Counted from the stretch's first letter, positions 45,959 to 56,651 are shown. The stretch is DNA of 64,000 nucleotides from an uncultured Roseovarius sp. (GCA_947497295.1 CANMFU010000002.1:310001-374000); one strand, 5' to 3'. Program-made: numbers and translations. Notes: generated by a model from the letters alone, not told the origin.

Positions 45959-47121
45959 GCGCCCGTTTCCCCCTTGCCACATCGTCCTGGGATCAGGCCG
46001 AGCAGGACGCGCTGCAACGCGTCATCGCATCCGACCGCTTTACCATGGGCGCCGAGGTGGCCGAATTTGAACGCCAATTCGCCGCGCATTTCGGCAGCAA
46101 GTTCGCCGTCATGGTCAATTCGGGATCGTCGGCCAACCTGCTGATGGTCGCAGCATTAGCCTATACATCCAATCCCGATCTGAAGCTGAAACCCGGCGAC
46201 GAGGTGATCGTGCCTGCCGTCAGCTGGTCCACCACCTACTACCCGCTGCACCAATACGGGCTGAAGCTGAAATTCGTCGATATCGATCTGGAAACACTGA
46301 ACTACGATCTGGACGCGCTGAAGGATGCGGTGACGGATCGCACCCGCGCGCTGATGGTGGTCAACCTTCTGGGCAACCCGAATGATTTCGGGCGCATCGC
46401 GCAGATCACCCAAGGCCGCGATATCGTCATGATCGAGGATAATTGCGAATCCATGGGCGCCACGCTGGGCGGCAAACAATGCGGCACATTCGGCGTGATG
46501 GGCAGCTTTTCCACCTTCTTCTCGCACCATATCTCGACCATGGAGGGCGGCGTCATCGTCACCGACGACGAGGAGCTGTACCACGTCATGCTGTCCTTGC
46601 GCGCTCACGGCTGGACCCGCAATCTGCCAAAGGAGAACCACGTCACAGGCACCAAAAGCGACGACGCGTTCGAGGAAAGCTTTCGCTTCGTGCTGCCGGG
46701 CTACAACCTGCGCCCGCTGGAGATGTCCGGCGCGCTGGGGATTGCGCAACTGGCCAAGCTGGACGGGCTGATCGCCGGGCGCCGCCGCAATGCCGCCGCC
46801 TTTGTCGCCGCGATGCAGGACCATCCGAAATTCACCATTCAGCGCGAGACTGGCGAAAGCAGCTGGTTCGGCTTCAGCCTGATGCTGCGCCCCGACCTGC
46901 CCGACAGCCGCGCCGATGTGGTGCGCGATCTGGAGGCGCTCGGCTTTGAATGCCGCCCCATCGTCGCGGGCAATTTTGCGCGCAAGGAGATCGTGAAACA
47001 TTTCGATTTCGACATCCAAGGCGATCTGCCCAACGCCGATTATCTGGACAAACGTGGCCTGTTCATCGGCAACCATCACTATCCCATAGACGCCGCCATC
47101 GCAGAACTGGCCAAGTTCTGA
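45955..47121 (+). CDS. colD: ColD-like GDP-4-keto-6-deoxy-D-mannose 3-dehydratase
   Basis: This is a 388-residue DegT/AHBA-fold PLP/PMP enzyme with ATG 45955 overlapping the previous stop. It matches what I recall of E. coli ColD along its length: FTMGAEVAEFERQFA, VPAVSWSTTYYPL, VNLLGNPNDF, EDNCESMGATLGG, RAHGWTRNLPKENHVTG, LPGYNLRPLEMSGA, IECRPIV-like FECRPIVAGNF. At the PLP-lysine position it has histidines (FSHHISTMEGG, His191-His192), the known ColD substitution that turns an aminotransferase into a dehydratase. It removes the C3 hydroxyl of GDP-4-keto-6-deoxymannose. Confidence 0.88.
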   Translation: MSARFPLATSSWDQAEQDALQRVIASDRFTMGAEVAEFERQFAAHFGSKFAVMVNSGSSANLLMVAALAYTSNPDLKLKPGDEVIVPAVSWSTTYYPLHQYGLKLKFVDIDLETLNYDLDALKDAVTDRTRALMVVNLLGNPNDFGRIAQITQGRDIVMIEDNCESMGATLGGKQCGTFGVMGSFSTFFSHHISTMEGGVIVTDDEELYHVMLSLRAHGWTRNLPKENHVTGTKSDDAFEESFRFVLPGYNLRPLEMSGALGIAQLAKLDGLIAGRRRNAAAFVAAMQDHPKFTIQRETGESSWFGFSLMLRPDLPDSRADVVRDLEALGFECRPIVAGNFARKEIVKHFDFDIQGDLPNADYLDKRGLFIGNHHYPIDAAIAELAKF

Positions 47122-47169
47122 GCGCTGGTCCAATCCCGCCTCTGGGCAATCTTGATCTAAAAAGCACAG

Positions 47170-47203
47170 ACAGCCGCCGATTTTCACAATCGGCGGCTGT
47201 TTT
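47170..47203. terminator. Bidirectional terminator, colD/RND pump
   Basis: 13-bp perfect arms (ACAGCCGCCGATT and its complement) surround a 5-nt loop at 47183-47187 and are followed by TTT on the plus strand. It sits between the convergent colD and RND pump genes. Confidence 0.88.
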
Positions 47204-47230
47204 CGTCAGACCCACTGCGATAGCGCGGCG

Positions 47231-50200
47231 TCAAGCTTTCTTGCGCCGCGTGAAACGTGCGATCACCGCAAAGAACAGCGGCACAAACAGAACGCCCAGA
47301 ACGGTCGCCGTGATCGTCCCCGACAGAACGCCTGTGCCGATTGCCGTGCGTCCGCCCGATCCTGCACCGGTGCTCAGAACCAGCGGCAAGACACCCAGCG
47401 AAAACGCCATCGACGTCATGATGATGGGACGGAACCGCTGGCGCGCAGCATCGACGGCGGCCTCGAAAATCGTCTCACCTTCTTCGCGTTTATCGCGCGC
47501 GAATTCGACGATCAGAATCGCGTTCTTACCTGTCAGGCCAATCACTGTCAGCAGGCCAACCTGGAAGAAGACGCCATTTTCGAACCCGCCAAAATAGGCT
47601 CCTCCCAGCGCGCCAAGCACGCCAATCGGCATGGCCAGCATAACCGCAAACGGGATCGACCACGATTCGTACAGCGCCGCCAGCGCCAGGAAGATTGCCG
47701 CCAGCGACAACGCATATAGCAGGGGCGCCTGACTGCCCGACTCCTGCTCCTCCAGCGACAATCCGGTCAGCGAAATCTGGAAACCGGGCGGCAGCTGTTC
47801 GGCCAGCCGGAAAATTTCATCTATCGCCTCGCCCGTCGACACGCCGGGCGCGGGGGAGCCTTGAATCTGCATCGACGGCACGCCGTTGTAGCGGTTCACG
47901 CCCTGCGGTCCTTGGCTCCAACCGGCGGTGACAAAATTCGAGAAGGGCACCAGGCCACCATTGGCATTGCGCACGCGCCATTTTTCGATATCCGATGGCG
48001 CGCTGCGCGCATTCGGCTCGCCCTGCACATAGACCCGTTTGATCCGGCCATCATCGACGAAATCGTTGACATAGGTGCCCGCCCACGCCGTGCTGAGCAA
48101 TGTGCCGACGTCTGTGGCCGACACGCCCATCGCGCCCGCGCGGCGCCAGTCGATATCCAGATTGAACTGTGCCGCGTCTTCCAGCCCGCTGGGCCGGGCG
48201 CTGGCAATCAGTTCGCTGGACGCGGCCATACCCAGCATCTGGTTGCGCGCCTGAAGCAGTTGTTCGTGGTTCTGACCGCCCCGCGCCTGCACATAGAAAT
48301 CAAAGCCCGACACGTTCCCCAGCTCGATCACAGACGGCGGCACGATCGGGAACACCATAGCGCCCTTGATCTGGCTGAACGCGCCAAAGGCGCGGCCCGC
48401 GAGCGCCTGAACGCTGAGGTTGGCCGTCTCGCGCTCTTTCCAGTCCTTAAGCCGCACAAAGGCGATGCCAAGGTTCTGGCCTTGACCGGCAAAGCTGAAG
48501 CCGACCACGCCGAACACCGATTCGACCATTTCGGATTCCTGCGTCAGGAAGTAATCTTCGACCTGCTTGACCACATCCAGTGTCTGCTCGGCGGTGGTGC
48601 CTGTTGGTCCTTGGATCAAGGTGAACATGATGCCCTGATCTTCTTCGGGCAGGAACCCTTCGGGCGTACGCAGGAACAGACCCACCATCACGGCGACAAT
48701 GGCCAGATACACGATGCCCAATCGGAACGGCCGCTTGACCATCCACCCCACAGTGCCGGCATAGCCACCCAAAAGCCCCTCAAACCCGCGGTTGAACATG
48801 CCAAACGGGCCGCGTGTCGTGGCGCCGGTGTGTTTGTCCTTCAGCAGCGTCGCGCACAGCGCAGGCGTCAGCGTCAGCGCCACCAGCACCGACAGCGCCA
48901 TGGCCGAAATGATCGTGACCGAGAATTGTTTATAGATCACGCCCGTCGATCCGGGAAAGAACGCCATCGGCACGAACACAGCGGACAGAACCACCCCGAT
49001 GCCGATCAGTGCGCCGGTGATCTGGTCCATCGATTTTCGGGTCGCTTCCTTGGGGCTCAGACCCTCCTGCTCCATGATCCGTTCGACGTTCTCAACCACG
49101 ACGATAGCGTCATCGACCAGCAGGCCGATGGCCAGCACCATCGCCAGCATGGTCAGCGTATTGATGGAATACCCCATCAGTGACAGCACGCCGAATGTGC
49201 CCAGCAAAACAACCGGCACGGCGAGTGTCGGGATCAACGTTGCGCGGAAGTTCTGCAGGAACAGATACATCACGAGGAACACCAGAAAGATGGCCTCGAC
49301 CAGCGTCTTGACCACCTCTTCGATGGAAATCTCGACAAACGGCGTGGTGTCATAAGGGATCACATATTCGATCCCCTCTGGGAAAAATTCTGCCAGTTCT
49401 TCAACCCGCGTTTCAACCGCTTTTGCGGTGTCCAGCGCGTTGGCGCCGGACGCCAGGCTGATTGCCAGGCCAGATGCAGCCTGCTGATTGTATCGCGAGA
49501 TCGTGCCGTAGTTTTCGGCACCAATCTCGACCCGTGCGACGTCGTTGATCAGAACCAGTCCACCGTCGGTTTCGGCGCGAATAACGATCTGGCGGAAATC
49601 CTCGGGCGTGGTCAGCAGCGATTGCGCGGTGATCGTGGCGTTCAGCACCTGACCGTCCACCGCAGGGCGCGAGCCGAATTCACCGGCGGAAATCTGTGCG
49701 TTCTGCGCGCGCACGGCGTTGACCACATCCGCCGGCGTCAGCTCGAACGCGGCCAGTTTGGACGGGTCCAGCCAGATGCGCATGGCATATTGCGCGCCAA
49801 ACACCTGCACGTTGCCGACCCCGTCAACGCGGCTTAGCTCGTTCACCATGTTGGTGCTCAGGTAATCGCCCAGATCGGTCGCGTCATAGTCGCCGTTTTC
49901 CGCAATCAGCGCGATCACCATAAGAAAGCCGGAGGACGATTTTTGCACCGTCACGCCCTGCCGCTGTACCGGCTCGGGCAGCAGCGCAGTGGCCTGCGCC
50001 AGTTTGTTCTGCACCTGCACCTGCGCGATATCGGCGTCTGTGCCCGTCTCGAATGTCAGCGTGATGCTGGCGCCGCCCGCACTGGTCGAACTGGAGGAGA
50101 TATAGCGCAGCCCGTCCAATCCGGTCATCTGCTGTTCGATCACCTGAGTCACGGTATTGGCCACCGTTTCGGCGCTGGCGCCGGGGTAGGACGCATTCAC

Positions 50201-50332
50201 CGACACTGTGGGCGGCGCGATTTCGGGATACTGCGCGACCGGAAGGGTAACGATCGACAGAATGCCGATGCCCATAATGAAGATCGAAATGACCCAGGCA
50301 AAGATCGGTCGGTCAATAAAAAAACGTGCCAT
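47231..50332 (-). CDS. RND multidrug efflux transporter (AcrB/MexB-like, HAE-1)
   Basis: This is a 1033-residue inner-membrane pump. It starts [20 protein letters not shown] and carries [14 protein letters not shown], the proton-relay aspartates in [17 protein letters not shown] and the second-half [14 protein letters not shown] motif. Two large periplasmic loops and 12 membrane segments are expected. It is downstream of its membrane-fusion partner by 65 bp. No outer-membrane TolC gene or local repressor is in the window. Confidence 0.95.
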   Translation of the reverse strand: MARFFIDRPIFAWVISIFIMGIGILSIVTLPVAQYPEIAPPTVSVNASYPGASAETVANTVTQVIEQQMTGLDGLRYISSSSTSAGGASITLTFETGTDADIAQVQVQNKLAQATALLPEPVQRQGVTVQKSSSGFLMVIALIAENGDYDATDLGDYLSTNMVNELSRVDGVGNVQVFGAQYAMRIWLDPSKLAAFELTPADVVNAVRAQNAQISAGEFGSRPAVDGQVLNATITAQSLLTTPEDFRQIVIRAETDGGLVLINDVARVEIGAENYGTISRYNQQAASGLAISLASGANALDTAKAVETRVEELAEFFPEGIEYVIPYDTTPFVEISIEEVVKTLVEAIFLVFLVMYLFLQNFRATLIPTLAVPVVLLGTFGVLSLMGYSINTLTMLAMVLAIGLLVDDAIVVVENVERIMEQEGLSPKEATRKSMDQITGALIGIGVVLSAVFVPMAFFPGSTGVIYKQFSVTIISAMALSVLVALTLTPALCATLLKDKHTGATTRGPFGMFNRGFEGLLGGYAGTVGWMVKRPFRLGIVYLAIVAVMVGLFLRTPEGFLPEEDQGIMFTLIQGPTGTTAEQTLDVVKQVEDYFLTQESEMVESVFGVVGFSFAGQGQNLGIAFVRLKDWKERETANLSVQALAGRAFGAFSQIKGAMVFPIVPPSVIELGNVSGFDFYVQARGGQNHEQLLQARNQMLGMAASSELIASARPSGLEDAAQFNLDIDWRRAGAMGVSATDVGTLLSTAWAGTYVNDFVDDGRIKRVYVQGEPNARSAPSDIEKWRVRNANGGLVPFSNFVTAGWSQGPQGVNRYNGVPSMQIQGSPAPGVSTGEAIDEIFRLAEQLPPGFQISLTGLSLEEQESGSQAPLLYALSLAAIFLALAALYESWSIPFAVMLAMPIGVLGALGGAYFGGFENGVFFQVGLLTVIGLTGKNAILIVEFARDKREEGETIFEAAVDAARQRFRPIIMTSMAFSLGVLPLVLSTGAGSGGRTAIGTGVLSGTITATVLGVLFVPLFFAVIARFTRRKKA

Positions 50333-50396
50333 GCTGGGGCGCTCCGGTCAGGTCGGGGTCAGATGTGCATCAGGGGTCTGATGCAAGATCAAAGGA

Positions 50397-51578
50397 TTAT
50401 TCGGCGGGATTCTCTTCGGCTGGGGCATCGCCCACCTGCTCTTCCGCGCCACTGTCAGCCGTCTGGCGTTCCTCGGGGGTCACCTTGGCGCCCGGAGACG
50501 CCTTTTGCAGGCCATCGACGATGATGCGGTCGCCGCTTTGCAGCCCTCCCGTTACAACCCAGTTGAGGCCTATATCCTGCTGTACCGTCAGCACGCGCTG
50601 TTCGACCGTCCCATCAGGCCCGACGAGTAGCGCAGTCGGCTGGCCGCGGCGATTGCGCGACACCCCCTCCTGAGGTACCAGGAACGCGTCTTTGGCCTGA
50701 CCGCTGGGCATTTGGGCCTGCACATACATCCCCGGAAGCAGTAGTTGGTCGGGGTTTCCAAAGGTAATGCGCAGCACGACCACGCCAGTCAGCGGATCGA
50801 CCACCGGCTCGGCTGCGGTCAACTGGCCGGACTGCTCGAAAATCGTGCCATCGGCGAGCGTCAGCTTGACCTCTTGGGCGCCCTTGGTTCGGGCGTCGCG
50901 GTTGCCGCGCCGGAAATCCAGAATTTCCGCCGCCGATTGCGTCACGTCAACATAGACAGGATCAATGTTGCGCACCGTTGCCAGCGGGGCCTGCTGGCTG
51001 GCCGTCACCAGCGCGCCGGGGCTGACCATAGACCGGCCGATCTCGCCGGACAGACGTGCGCGGATCACGGTGCGGTCCAGCTCGATTTCCGCGGATTGCA
51101 GCTGCGCTTCGGCGGCCTGGAGGCTGGCGACCGCGCCGTCGCGGTCGGCCACGGCGGTATCCAGGGCTTGTTCGCTGACCACATTGCGCTGCGACAACGT
51201 CTCAAGCCGGTCGGCCTCGCGCCGCGTCGCCTTGACCTGCGCCTCGGCCTGCGCAACGGCGGCCTTGGCCTGCGCTACAGCGGCATCATACGTGGCGGGA
51301 TCGATCTTGTAGAGGATATCACCTTCCTCGACGCGCCCGCCCTCACTGAAAAGACGCTCGGTGATAATGCCGGCGACTTGAGGGCGCACTTCGGCCTCGG
51401 CAGAGGCGACGACACGGCCCGGCAGCGTGGTGGTCAGGTCAACGTCCTGCTGCTCGACCGTGACCACGGTCACGGCGGGAGGTGGCATTTCGCCCTCCTG
51501 CGCAAACGCCGGGACAGCCACAAAAAGCGGGGCAATCAGCAGCGCGGCCCGGCGCGCGAAGGTGATGAAATGGGTCAT
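50397..51578 (-). CDS. RND efflux membrane-fusion protein (AcrA-like)
   Basis: This 393-residue periplasmic adaptor starts at ATG 51578 with a signal peptide ending PAFAQ. Order: barrel-sandwich half VVASAEAEVRPQVAGII, EGDILYKIDPATYDAA, an Ala/Gln-rich coiled-coil hairpin of about 70 residues, then SPGALVTASQQAPLATV, and a C-terminal membrane-proximal domain. The tail is acidic (EEQVGDAPAEENPAE), unusual but plausible. It is the first gene of the pump operon. Confidence 0.92.
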   Translation of the reverse strand: MTHFITFARRAALLIAPLFVAVPAFAQEGEMPPPAVTVVTVEQQDVDLTTTLPGRVVASAEAEVRPQVAGIITERLFSEGGRVEEGDILYKIDPATYDAAVAQAKAAVAQAEAQVKATRREADRLETLSQRNVVSEQALDTAVADRDGAVASLQAAEAQLQSAEIELDRTVIRARLSGEIGRSMVSPGALVTASQQAPLATVRNIDPVYVDVTQSAAEILDFRRGNRDARTKGAQEVKLTLADGTIFEQSGQLTAAEPVVDPLTGVVVLRITFGNPDQLLLPGMYVQAQMPSGQAKDAFLVPQEGVSRNRRGQPTALLVGPDGTVEQRVLTVQQDIGLNWVVTGGLQSGDRIIVDGLQKASPGAKVTPEERQTADSGAEEQVGDAPAEENPAE

Positions 51579-51779
51579 GTGTTCAGAGTCCAGATAAATA
51601 AGCGCGTATATACATCCCGGCGGACAATAGCCCAATTGGCACATGCAGCAAGGGGCAGAGGTGCACCATTGCGTGAATCCGCCCCGCTTCGGCGCAATGG
51701 CACAGGCCGTCAGGCCAGAAGTGGCGCCGCCCGATTTATCGCGAAAAATCTCCGCCAGCACCGCAGGGTTGGTGCCGGA

Positions 51780-52346
51780 TCAGCGCAGGCCCTTGGCCGC
51801 AATCTCGCCCGCCAGTTGGCGCATGGCGGCGCCGCGCGCGGCAGCGATGTCCTGCGCAGAGAACGTGCCCCCGATGGGCACGACCAGCGCAAAGAGGTTC
51901 GCACGGTCGCGGCCATTTTCAGGCGCCACGAAATACTGGCCCGACAGGCGGAAGGTGCCATCGGCATGCGCCAGCATTTCCTCGATCCGCAGCTCTACCT
52001 CGGCTTGCGGGCGCTCCAGAAACGGCCATGGTTCAGACGCGACGCGTGCGCCGGTGATCTGCGCCAGATAGCGCGTCAGCTCCAGCGTAAGCGCGCGGCC
52101 CGGCTCGTCGGCCCATAGCAGCCCGGCGCCGGGGCTGATGACGCCATCAAGGCCTGCAATGTAAATTTCGTCGGACGCGGCATAGGTCGGCAACGACACA
52201 GAGCGCAATGCAACCGTATTATACGAAATGCGCTGTTGCTGCATGACATCGGCGCGGGGAACCGCAACGCGCGCGTCCGGGGTGCCGCCGCAAGCCGCCA
52301 AGGTGGCGGCGGCGGCGAGCATGACGAGTGTTCCTAGCTTCAACAT
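51780..52346 (-). CDS. pqiC: PqiC-like ABC-type transport auxiliary lipoprotein
   Basis: This is a 188-residue lipoprotein with lipobox-like TLAAC at about residue 19. VPRADVMQQQRISYNT, VSLPTYAASDEI and LELTRYLAQ are the PqiC/DUF330 pattern. In E. coli, PqiC sits in the outer membrane and connects to the PqiB MCE tunnel. It starts 4 bp after the pqiB stop. Confidence 0.8.
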   Translation of the reverse strand: MLKLGTLVMLAAAATLAACGGTPDARVAVPRADVMQQQRISYNTVALRSVSLPTYAASDEIYIAGLDGVISPGAGLLWADEPGRALTLELTRYLAQITGARVASEPWPFLERPQAEVELRIEEMLAHADGTFRLSGQYFVAPENGRDRANLFALVVPIGGTFSAQDIAAARGAAMRQLAGEIAAKGLR

Positions 52347-52350
52347 GGCA

Positions 52351-54444
52351 TCACTTTCCTGTCAGGAGGGAATTTGGATTGCGTTCAATCGCCTTTGCCA
52401 GCGACGATACCGATTGCGCGGCACGCTGCACCTCGCGCAGCGCATCGCGCGCATCGCGGCCAAGGCCGGCATTGGCTTGATAGCCTTCGATTGTGGTGCC
52501 CGCCTGCGCCAGAATTCGGCGCGCCTGTTCGATCAGTTTGGGCAGATCGGCGCTGGCATTGGCAAAGGTATCGGCGGCGTTGCTGGCTGAATTAAACGTG
52601 TTTTTCGCCGTCTCGACCACGCCGGCCTCGCGCAGTTGGGTCAGAACCGCGCTCAGCTCGGTCAGCGAGCTGTTCAGACTGGCAGGCAAATCGCGGGTGC
52701 TGGACTGGTTCAGGTAGCTGTCGACGGTGGTCAGCAGTTCGGTCATCTGGTCGGCCATCTTGTCGATGGCGACCTCTTCGATATTGGCTGCAACGCCGTT
52801 GATGCGCGCGATCAGATCCGGCACGCCTTCGACGGCGGAATTCACGCCGCCTGCTGCCTCGGCCGCGTCATCCAGCGCCTTGCCCAGACGGCTGGCCAGT
52901 TCCTGACTGTTGAAGCCATCAATCAGCGTGCCAAGCTGATCTATTACGCCGCTCAGTTGGCCGGGCAGCGCCTTGATATCGTCGGAGGCGATGACGCCGC
53001 GGGCGTCGTCCAGCAGGCTGTTCAACGTTTCGGGTGCGTTGCGCACGCCTTCGCTGGTGATCAGCGCGTTGACATTGCCCAGAAGGTCGATGGCCCGATC
53101 CATGATCTCCTCAACCGGCAGATTGTTGATACGGTTGAACACGCCCTCGGCGGTCGCGGACACGTCCGATATATCGCTGGCAGTGGTGGGGATGCGCGCA
53201 CCGCCTTTGGCTAACTGTTCAATCTGGGCGGGGGCGGCATCCGGCACATCGGCCAGCTCCACCTTCAACCCGCCTGTCAGGATAGAGGCTGTCGCAAGCC
53301 GTGCGCGCAGCCCTTCCTGGACACGCGCGGCCAGAAATTCCATTGCGGCTTCGTTATCCTTGTCGCCATCAAGCCCCAGCTTGCCGGGACGGATAGCCAG
53401 CGTGGCAACCAGACGCACGCGGTTGTCGCCAAATGCTTCGGGATCGACCAGACCATTCAGCGCCGACACGCGCCCGATGTTCAGGCCGGCCATTTCGACG
53501 GGGGCATCGACGGCCAGACCGGCGATATTTTCCTGAAACACCGCCGACAATGTCAGCGTCTCGCCCTCGTCACCCGAGAAGACCGCAGCACGCGCTGAAG
53601 CCTGATCGACATAGAGAGGCATGGTCGCACCCGATTTGATCGGCTCGCCGCCCGAGACCATCGTTGCAAAGGTCACGCCGCCCGAAATCAGCGAGGCGAT
53701 AGACGAGAAATCCAGCGCCGCGCCGCCCGGCCCCAATGTGAACGAAAAACCGGACGTGTCCCAGAACCGCGTCGCGCTGTCTATCAGCCTGTCATGCGGC
53801 TCGAATATGATCGCCTGCGCTTCGGCGGTGGTGCCGTCTTCGCTGATCGAGGTTTTGCCGATCTGGCCCACGGTGATGCCCTGATAAATCACCGGCGCGC
53901 CCTCGGTCAGGGACGCCTTGCCGCTGGCGCGCAATGTCAATAACAGGCCCTTTTGGTTCAGGCGCGCCAGCGGGGCGTCGGCCAATCCGTCAAACTTCCT
54001 CGCCGCTCCGCCTGCCTGACTGTCCCACAACCCTTCGATGAACACACCCGACAGAACCGTATCCAGACCCGACACGCCCTGCGCCGTGACCTGCGGGCGG
54101 ACAACCCAGAACTGCGCGTCCTGATCGACAAACGCGGCCACATCCTTGTTCAGGCGCACCGATACCAGCACGCGATCCAACCCATCGGTAAAGCCAATCG
54201 TCTCAACCATACCAACTGTGACATCGCGATAGCGCAATTCGGTTGACCCGGCCGATATGCCCGAGCCGTTGTCGAACGCGATTTCGATCACCGGACCCCG
54301 GTCCAGATACGTCTTGACCGCTACGCCGATGACGGCCAGCAGCGCGATGGCCGGAATGATCCAGACCACAGACAGCCGCCGGAACGGGCTGGAGCCCGCA
54401 GGCTTGACCGGCGGAAGGGGCGGATTTTGAGTGCCGTGTGTCAC
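52351..54444 (-). CDS. pqiB: PqiB-like MCE (MlaD) protein
   Basis: This 697-residue protein has one N-terminal membrane segment (VVWIIPAIALLAVIGVAV) and then three MCE repeats. These begin near GPVIEIAFDNGSGISAGSTELRY, near KGLLLTLRASGKASLTEGAPVIYQG, and near LSAVFQENIAGLAVDAPVEMAGL. A long helical C-terminal region rich in Asn/Leu repeats follows (from about residue 430), as in PqiB where it forms the tube. It spans the periplasm for lipid transfer. ATGA overlap with the upstream pqiA. Confidence 0.9.
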   Translation of the reverse strand: MTHGTQNPPLPPVKPAGSSPFRRLSVVWIIPAIALLAVIGVAVKTYLDRGPVIEIAFDNGSGISAGSTELRYRDVTVGMVETIGFTDGLDRVLVSVRLNKDVAAFVDQDAQFWVVRPQVTAQGVSGLDTVLSGVFIEGLWDSQAGGAARKFDGLADAPLARLNQKGLLLTLRASGKASLTEGAPVIYQGITVGQIGKTSISEDGTTAEAQAIIFEPHDRLIDSATRFWDTSGFSFTLGPGGAALDFSSIASLISGGVTFATMVSGGEPIKSGATMPLYVDQASARAAVFSGDEGETLTLSAVFQENIAGLAVDAPVEMAGLNIGRVSALNGLVDPEAFGDNRVRLVATLAIRPGKLGLDGDKDNEAAMEFLAARVQEGLRARLATASILTGGLKVELADVPDAAPAQIEQLAKGGARIPTTASDISDVSATAEGVFNRINNLPVEEIMDRAIDLLGNVNALITSEGVRNAPETLNSLLDDARGVIASDDIKALPGQLSGVIDQLGTLIDGFNSQELASRLGKALDDAAEAAGGVNSAVEGVPDLIARINGVAANIEEVAIDKMADQMTELLTTVDSYLNQSSTRDLPASLNSSLTELSAVLTQLREAGVVETAKNTFNSASNAADTFANASADLPKLIEQARRILAQAGTTIEGYQANAGLGRDARDALREVQRAAQSVSSLAKAIERNPNSLLTGK

Positions 54445-55091
54445 GCCGAGCGTTCCTTTTCAGTCACAGGTTCGGGCGGCAGGTCGGGTTTGGGCGTGTT
54501 GCCCGTGTCCCAGATCAGCCGACTGTCGAAGCTTTGTGCAGATATCATGGTGAAGATGACGGACAAGGCGAAAAAGATACTCGCGCGTCCCGGCGATATA
54601 TTTACCAGTGTTTGCAATTGGACCAGCGCCGACAGCACCGCCACCACGAAAACATCGATCATCGACCAGCGGCCGATATATTCGACCACCTCGTACAGCC
54701 GCTGGCGCAGCCCGTCCGAGATTTGAGGGCCATTCTGCACGCCAATGACAAGGCCCAGAATGATGATGAACTTGGCCATCGGAATGACGGCGCTGGCGAT
54801 CAGGATGATGATCGCAACCCCCCAGTTGCCATGCTGCGCCAGTTCGACAGCGCCGCCGATGATGGTGTTGCTCTGGGTCGAAACCAGCGTTTTCGTCTCC
54901 AGCATCGGATAAAGGTTGCCGGGGATGTAGCAGGCCACGCCCAGCACCCACCACGCCATGACCTTTTGCAGCGACATCGGATCGCGCGACTGCACCTTGC
55001 CGCCGCAGCGGGGGCAGATTTCAGTCCCGGCAGGGGACAGGCGCGTACAGCGCTGGCAGCCGATCAGGCCCATTTCACGCGCTGTTTTCAT
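54441..55091 (-). CDS. pqiA: PqiA-family protein, second half
   Basis: This 216-residue protein starts at ATG 55091, overlapping the preceding pqiA stop by ATGA (an ATG at 55124 is possible). An N-terminal zinc ribbon CQRCTRLSPAGTEICPRCGG is followed by a membrane domain with about four segments (VACYIPGNLYPML, IGRWSMIDVFVVAVLSAL). It is homologous to one of the two PqiA domains of E. coli. Feeds the pqiB MCE system. Confidence 0.85.
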   Translation of the reverse strand: MKTAREMGLIGCQRCTRLSPAGTEICPRCGGKVQSRDPMSLQKVMAWWVLGVACYIPGNLYPMLETKTLVSTQSNTIIGGAVELAQHGNWGVAIIILIASAVIPMAKFIIILGLVIGVQNGPQISDGLRQRLYEVVEYIGRWSMIDVFVVAVLSALVQLQTLVNISPGRASIFFALSVIFTMISAQSFDSRLIWDTGNTPKPDLPPEPVTEKERSA

Positions 55092-55729
55092 GGCTCCAGC
55101 GACTTCCAGATCGAATAGCGGCACATCAAACTGTCAGTCAGCACAAAGATGATCATCAGCGCCGCGAACATCCACGCAGCGGGGCCAAGGTTGACCTCGG
55201 CCAGATCGCTGAGCTTGACCAGTGCGACGGCGCAGCCGATGGCGAAAATCTCGGCCATGGACCATGGCGTGAGGTCTTCGGCCAGACGAAACGCCTGCCG
55301 GGCCAGCGGCGCTGGCGGTTTGTCCTGAATGATGGGCACCAGCACGTAGATCAGCAGGATCAGGCGCGCCATCGGGATGAAGATGATAAACGCCAGAATG
55401 GCCGGCGTCAGCACCGCCAGCATCCCGGTAAAGGCAAAGCTGGTCTGCACGATGGACGTGCCGTGACTTAGCCCCCCTGCCCCGATCGACAGGAACGGAA
55501 AAAACATCGCGCCGGTGATCAGGATCAGGATGCTGAGCGCCAATGCGATCAGCCGCTTGCCGGCCTTGCGGCGGGGCGCAATCAGGACCGAGTGGCATCT
55601 TTGGCAATAGGCACGCTCGTTGCGGGCCACGTGCGGCGTCGAATACACCAGATCGCAATGCGGACAGGCGATGAGCTGGGCCAGCTCATCGTCGGAAAGG
55701 TCTGATTGTGGTGCGCGCGTCTGAATCAT
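55088..55729 (-). CDS. pqiA: PqiA-family protein, first half
   Basis: This 213-residue protein starts at ATG 55729 (a GTG start is at 55765). Zinc ribbon CPHCDLVYSTP, then CQRCHSVL, is followed by about four membrane segments (LIALALSILILITGAMFFPFL). E. coli PqiA has two such domains in one protein; here they are two overlapping genes. First of a four-gene pqi operon. Confidence 0.85.
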   Translation of the reverse strand: MIQTRAPQSDLSDDELAQLIACPHCDLVYSTPHVARNERAYCQRCHSVLIAPRRKAGKRLIALALSILILITGAMFFPFLSIGAGGLSHGTSIVQTSFAFTGMLAVLTPAILAFIIFIPMARLILLIYVLVPIIQDKPPAPLARQAFRLAEDLTPWSMAEIFAIGCAVALVKLSDLAEVNLGPAAWMFAALMIIFVLTDSLMCRYSIWKSLEP

Positions 55730-55919
55730 CCGGCGGGCATTGTCGCTGGTGTTACAGGCAACCACAAGCTGGCTTGATGCGGGATGCGGCGCCAGAGGGC
55801 GAATGACGGGGCAGAAAGGAACTCAAGCTATTGTTATCCCATGAATAAGACTGACTTCACGTCTTTGCAATGATACTGACACCAGCGGTGATATCGTTGC
55901 TAAATGGGCAAAACGACCG

Positions 55920-56651
55920 CTAAAGCCGCTCATGCGCATCCAGCCAATCCTTGATGATCTGGCGATGTCGGTCTGCACCGTAGCTGGGGAAATGGCCGCC
56001 ATGCACGACCTGCACCGGCAGGTCATAGAGCCGCACCATCGAGCGGTGATAATCGGCGGCATCCGCGTGATAGGTATCCTCGATCAGCGGGCCATCATAG
56101 ACGATGTCGCCGGAAAAAAGGATGCCGGTCCGCGTTTCCCACAGCGCGATTCCGCCGGGGGAATGGCCGGGGGTATGGATCACCTCAAAGCTGCGGTCGC
56201 CCAGATCGATCATGTCGCCATCGGTCAGAATACGGGTCGCGGGCGCAGATTTGACGCTGTAGGCGTCGGAAGTATAGGGCAGCGGCGGCAACTGCGTGAA
56301 AATCCGATCGGTGACGTAGGGATCGGCCAGCGTCGCGGTATTGGCCGGATCTGCGAGGATATGCGCCTCGGCCTCATGCACGCAGCGGTCGGCAAATTCG
56401 TGGTGGCAACCGATGTGGTCGAAATGCGTATGGCTGGCCACCGCCGTCAGCACACGTTCGGTCACCAGCGGCACCCATTCGCGCAAGGAAACGACACCCA
56501 TGCCGCTATCGACCAGCATATCACGGTCGCGCCCCCGGACGTGCCACATGTTGCAGCGATAGAACTCCTCGATATGCGGCTCGCAGATATAGGTGACGTC
56601 ATCGGCGCGTTTTTCGGTGTGATACCAGTCTTCGGGCTTGGCGCGTTTCAT
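55920..56651 (-). CDS. Metallo-beta-lactamase-fold hydrolase
   Basis: This 243-residue enzyme has the zinc motif SHTHFDHIG, further ligands in HTPGHSPGG and SGDIVYDGP, and a C-terminal HGGHFPS. There is no signal peptide. ATG 56651 overlaps the ATPase stop by ATGA, making it the last gene of the polyamine-type ABC operon. It may process the imported compound or a derivative. The substrate cannot be read; lactones, thioesters and amides are all possible for the fold. Confidence 0.85.
   Translation of the reverse strand: MKRAKPEDWYHTEKRADDVTYICEPHIEEFYRCNMWHVRGRDRDMLVDSGMGVVSLREWVPLVTERVLTAVASHTHFDHIGCHHEFADRCVHEAEAHILADPANTATLADPYVTDRIFTQLPPLPYTSDAYSVKSAPATRILTDGDMIDLGDRSFEVIHTPGHSPGGIALWETRTGILFSGDIVYDGPLIEDTYHADAADYHRSMVRLYDLPVQVVHGGHFPSYGADRHRQIIKDWLDAHERL

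Noticed and set aside
47861..49183. Long open frame on + strand opposite the RND pump
   Set aside because: His/Arg/Gln-rich translation with no motif, fully antisense to a clear AcrB homolog; a GC-rich shadow.
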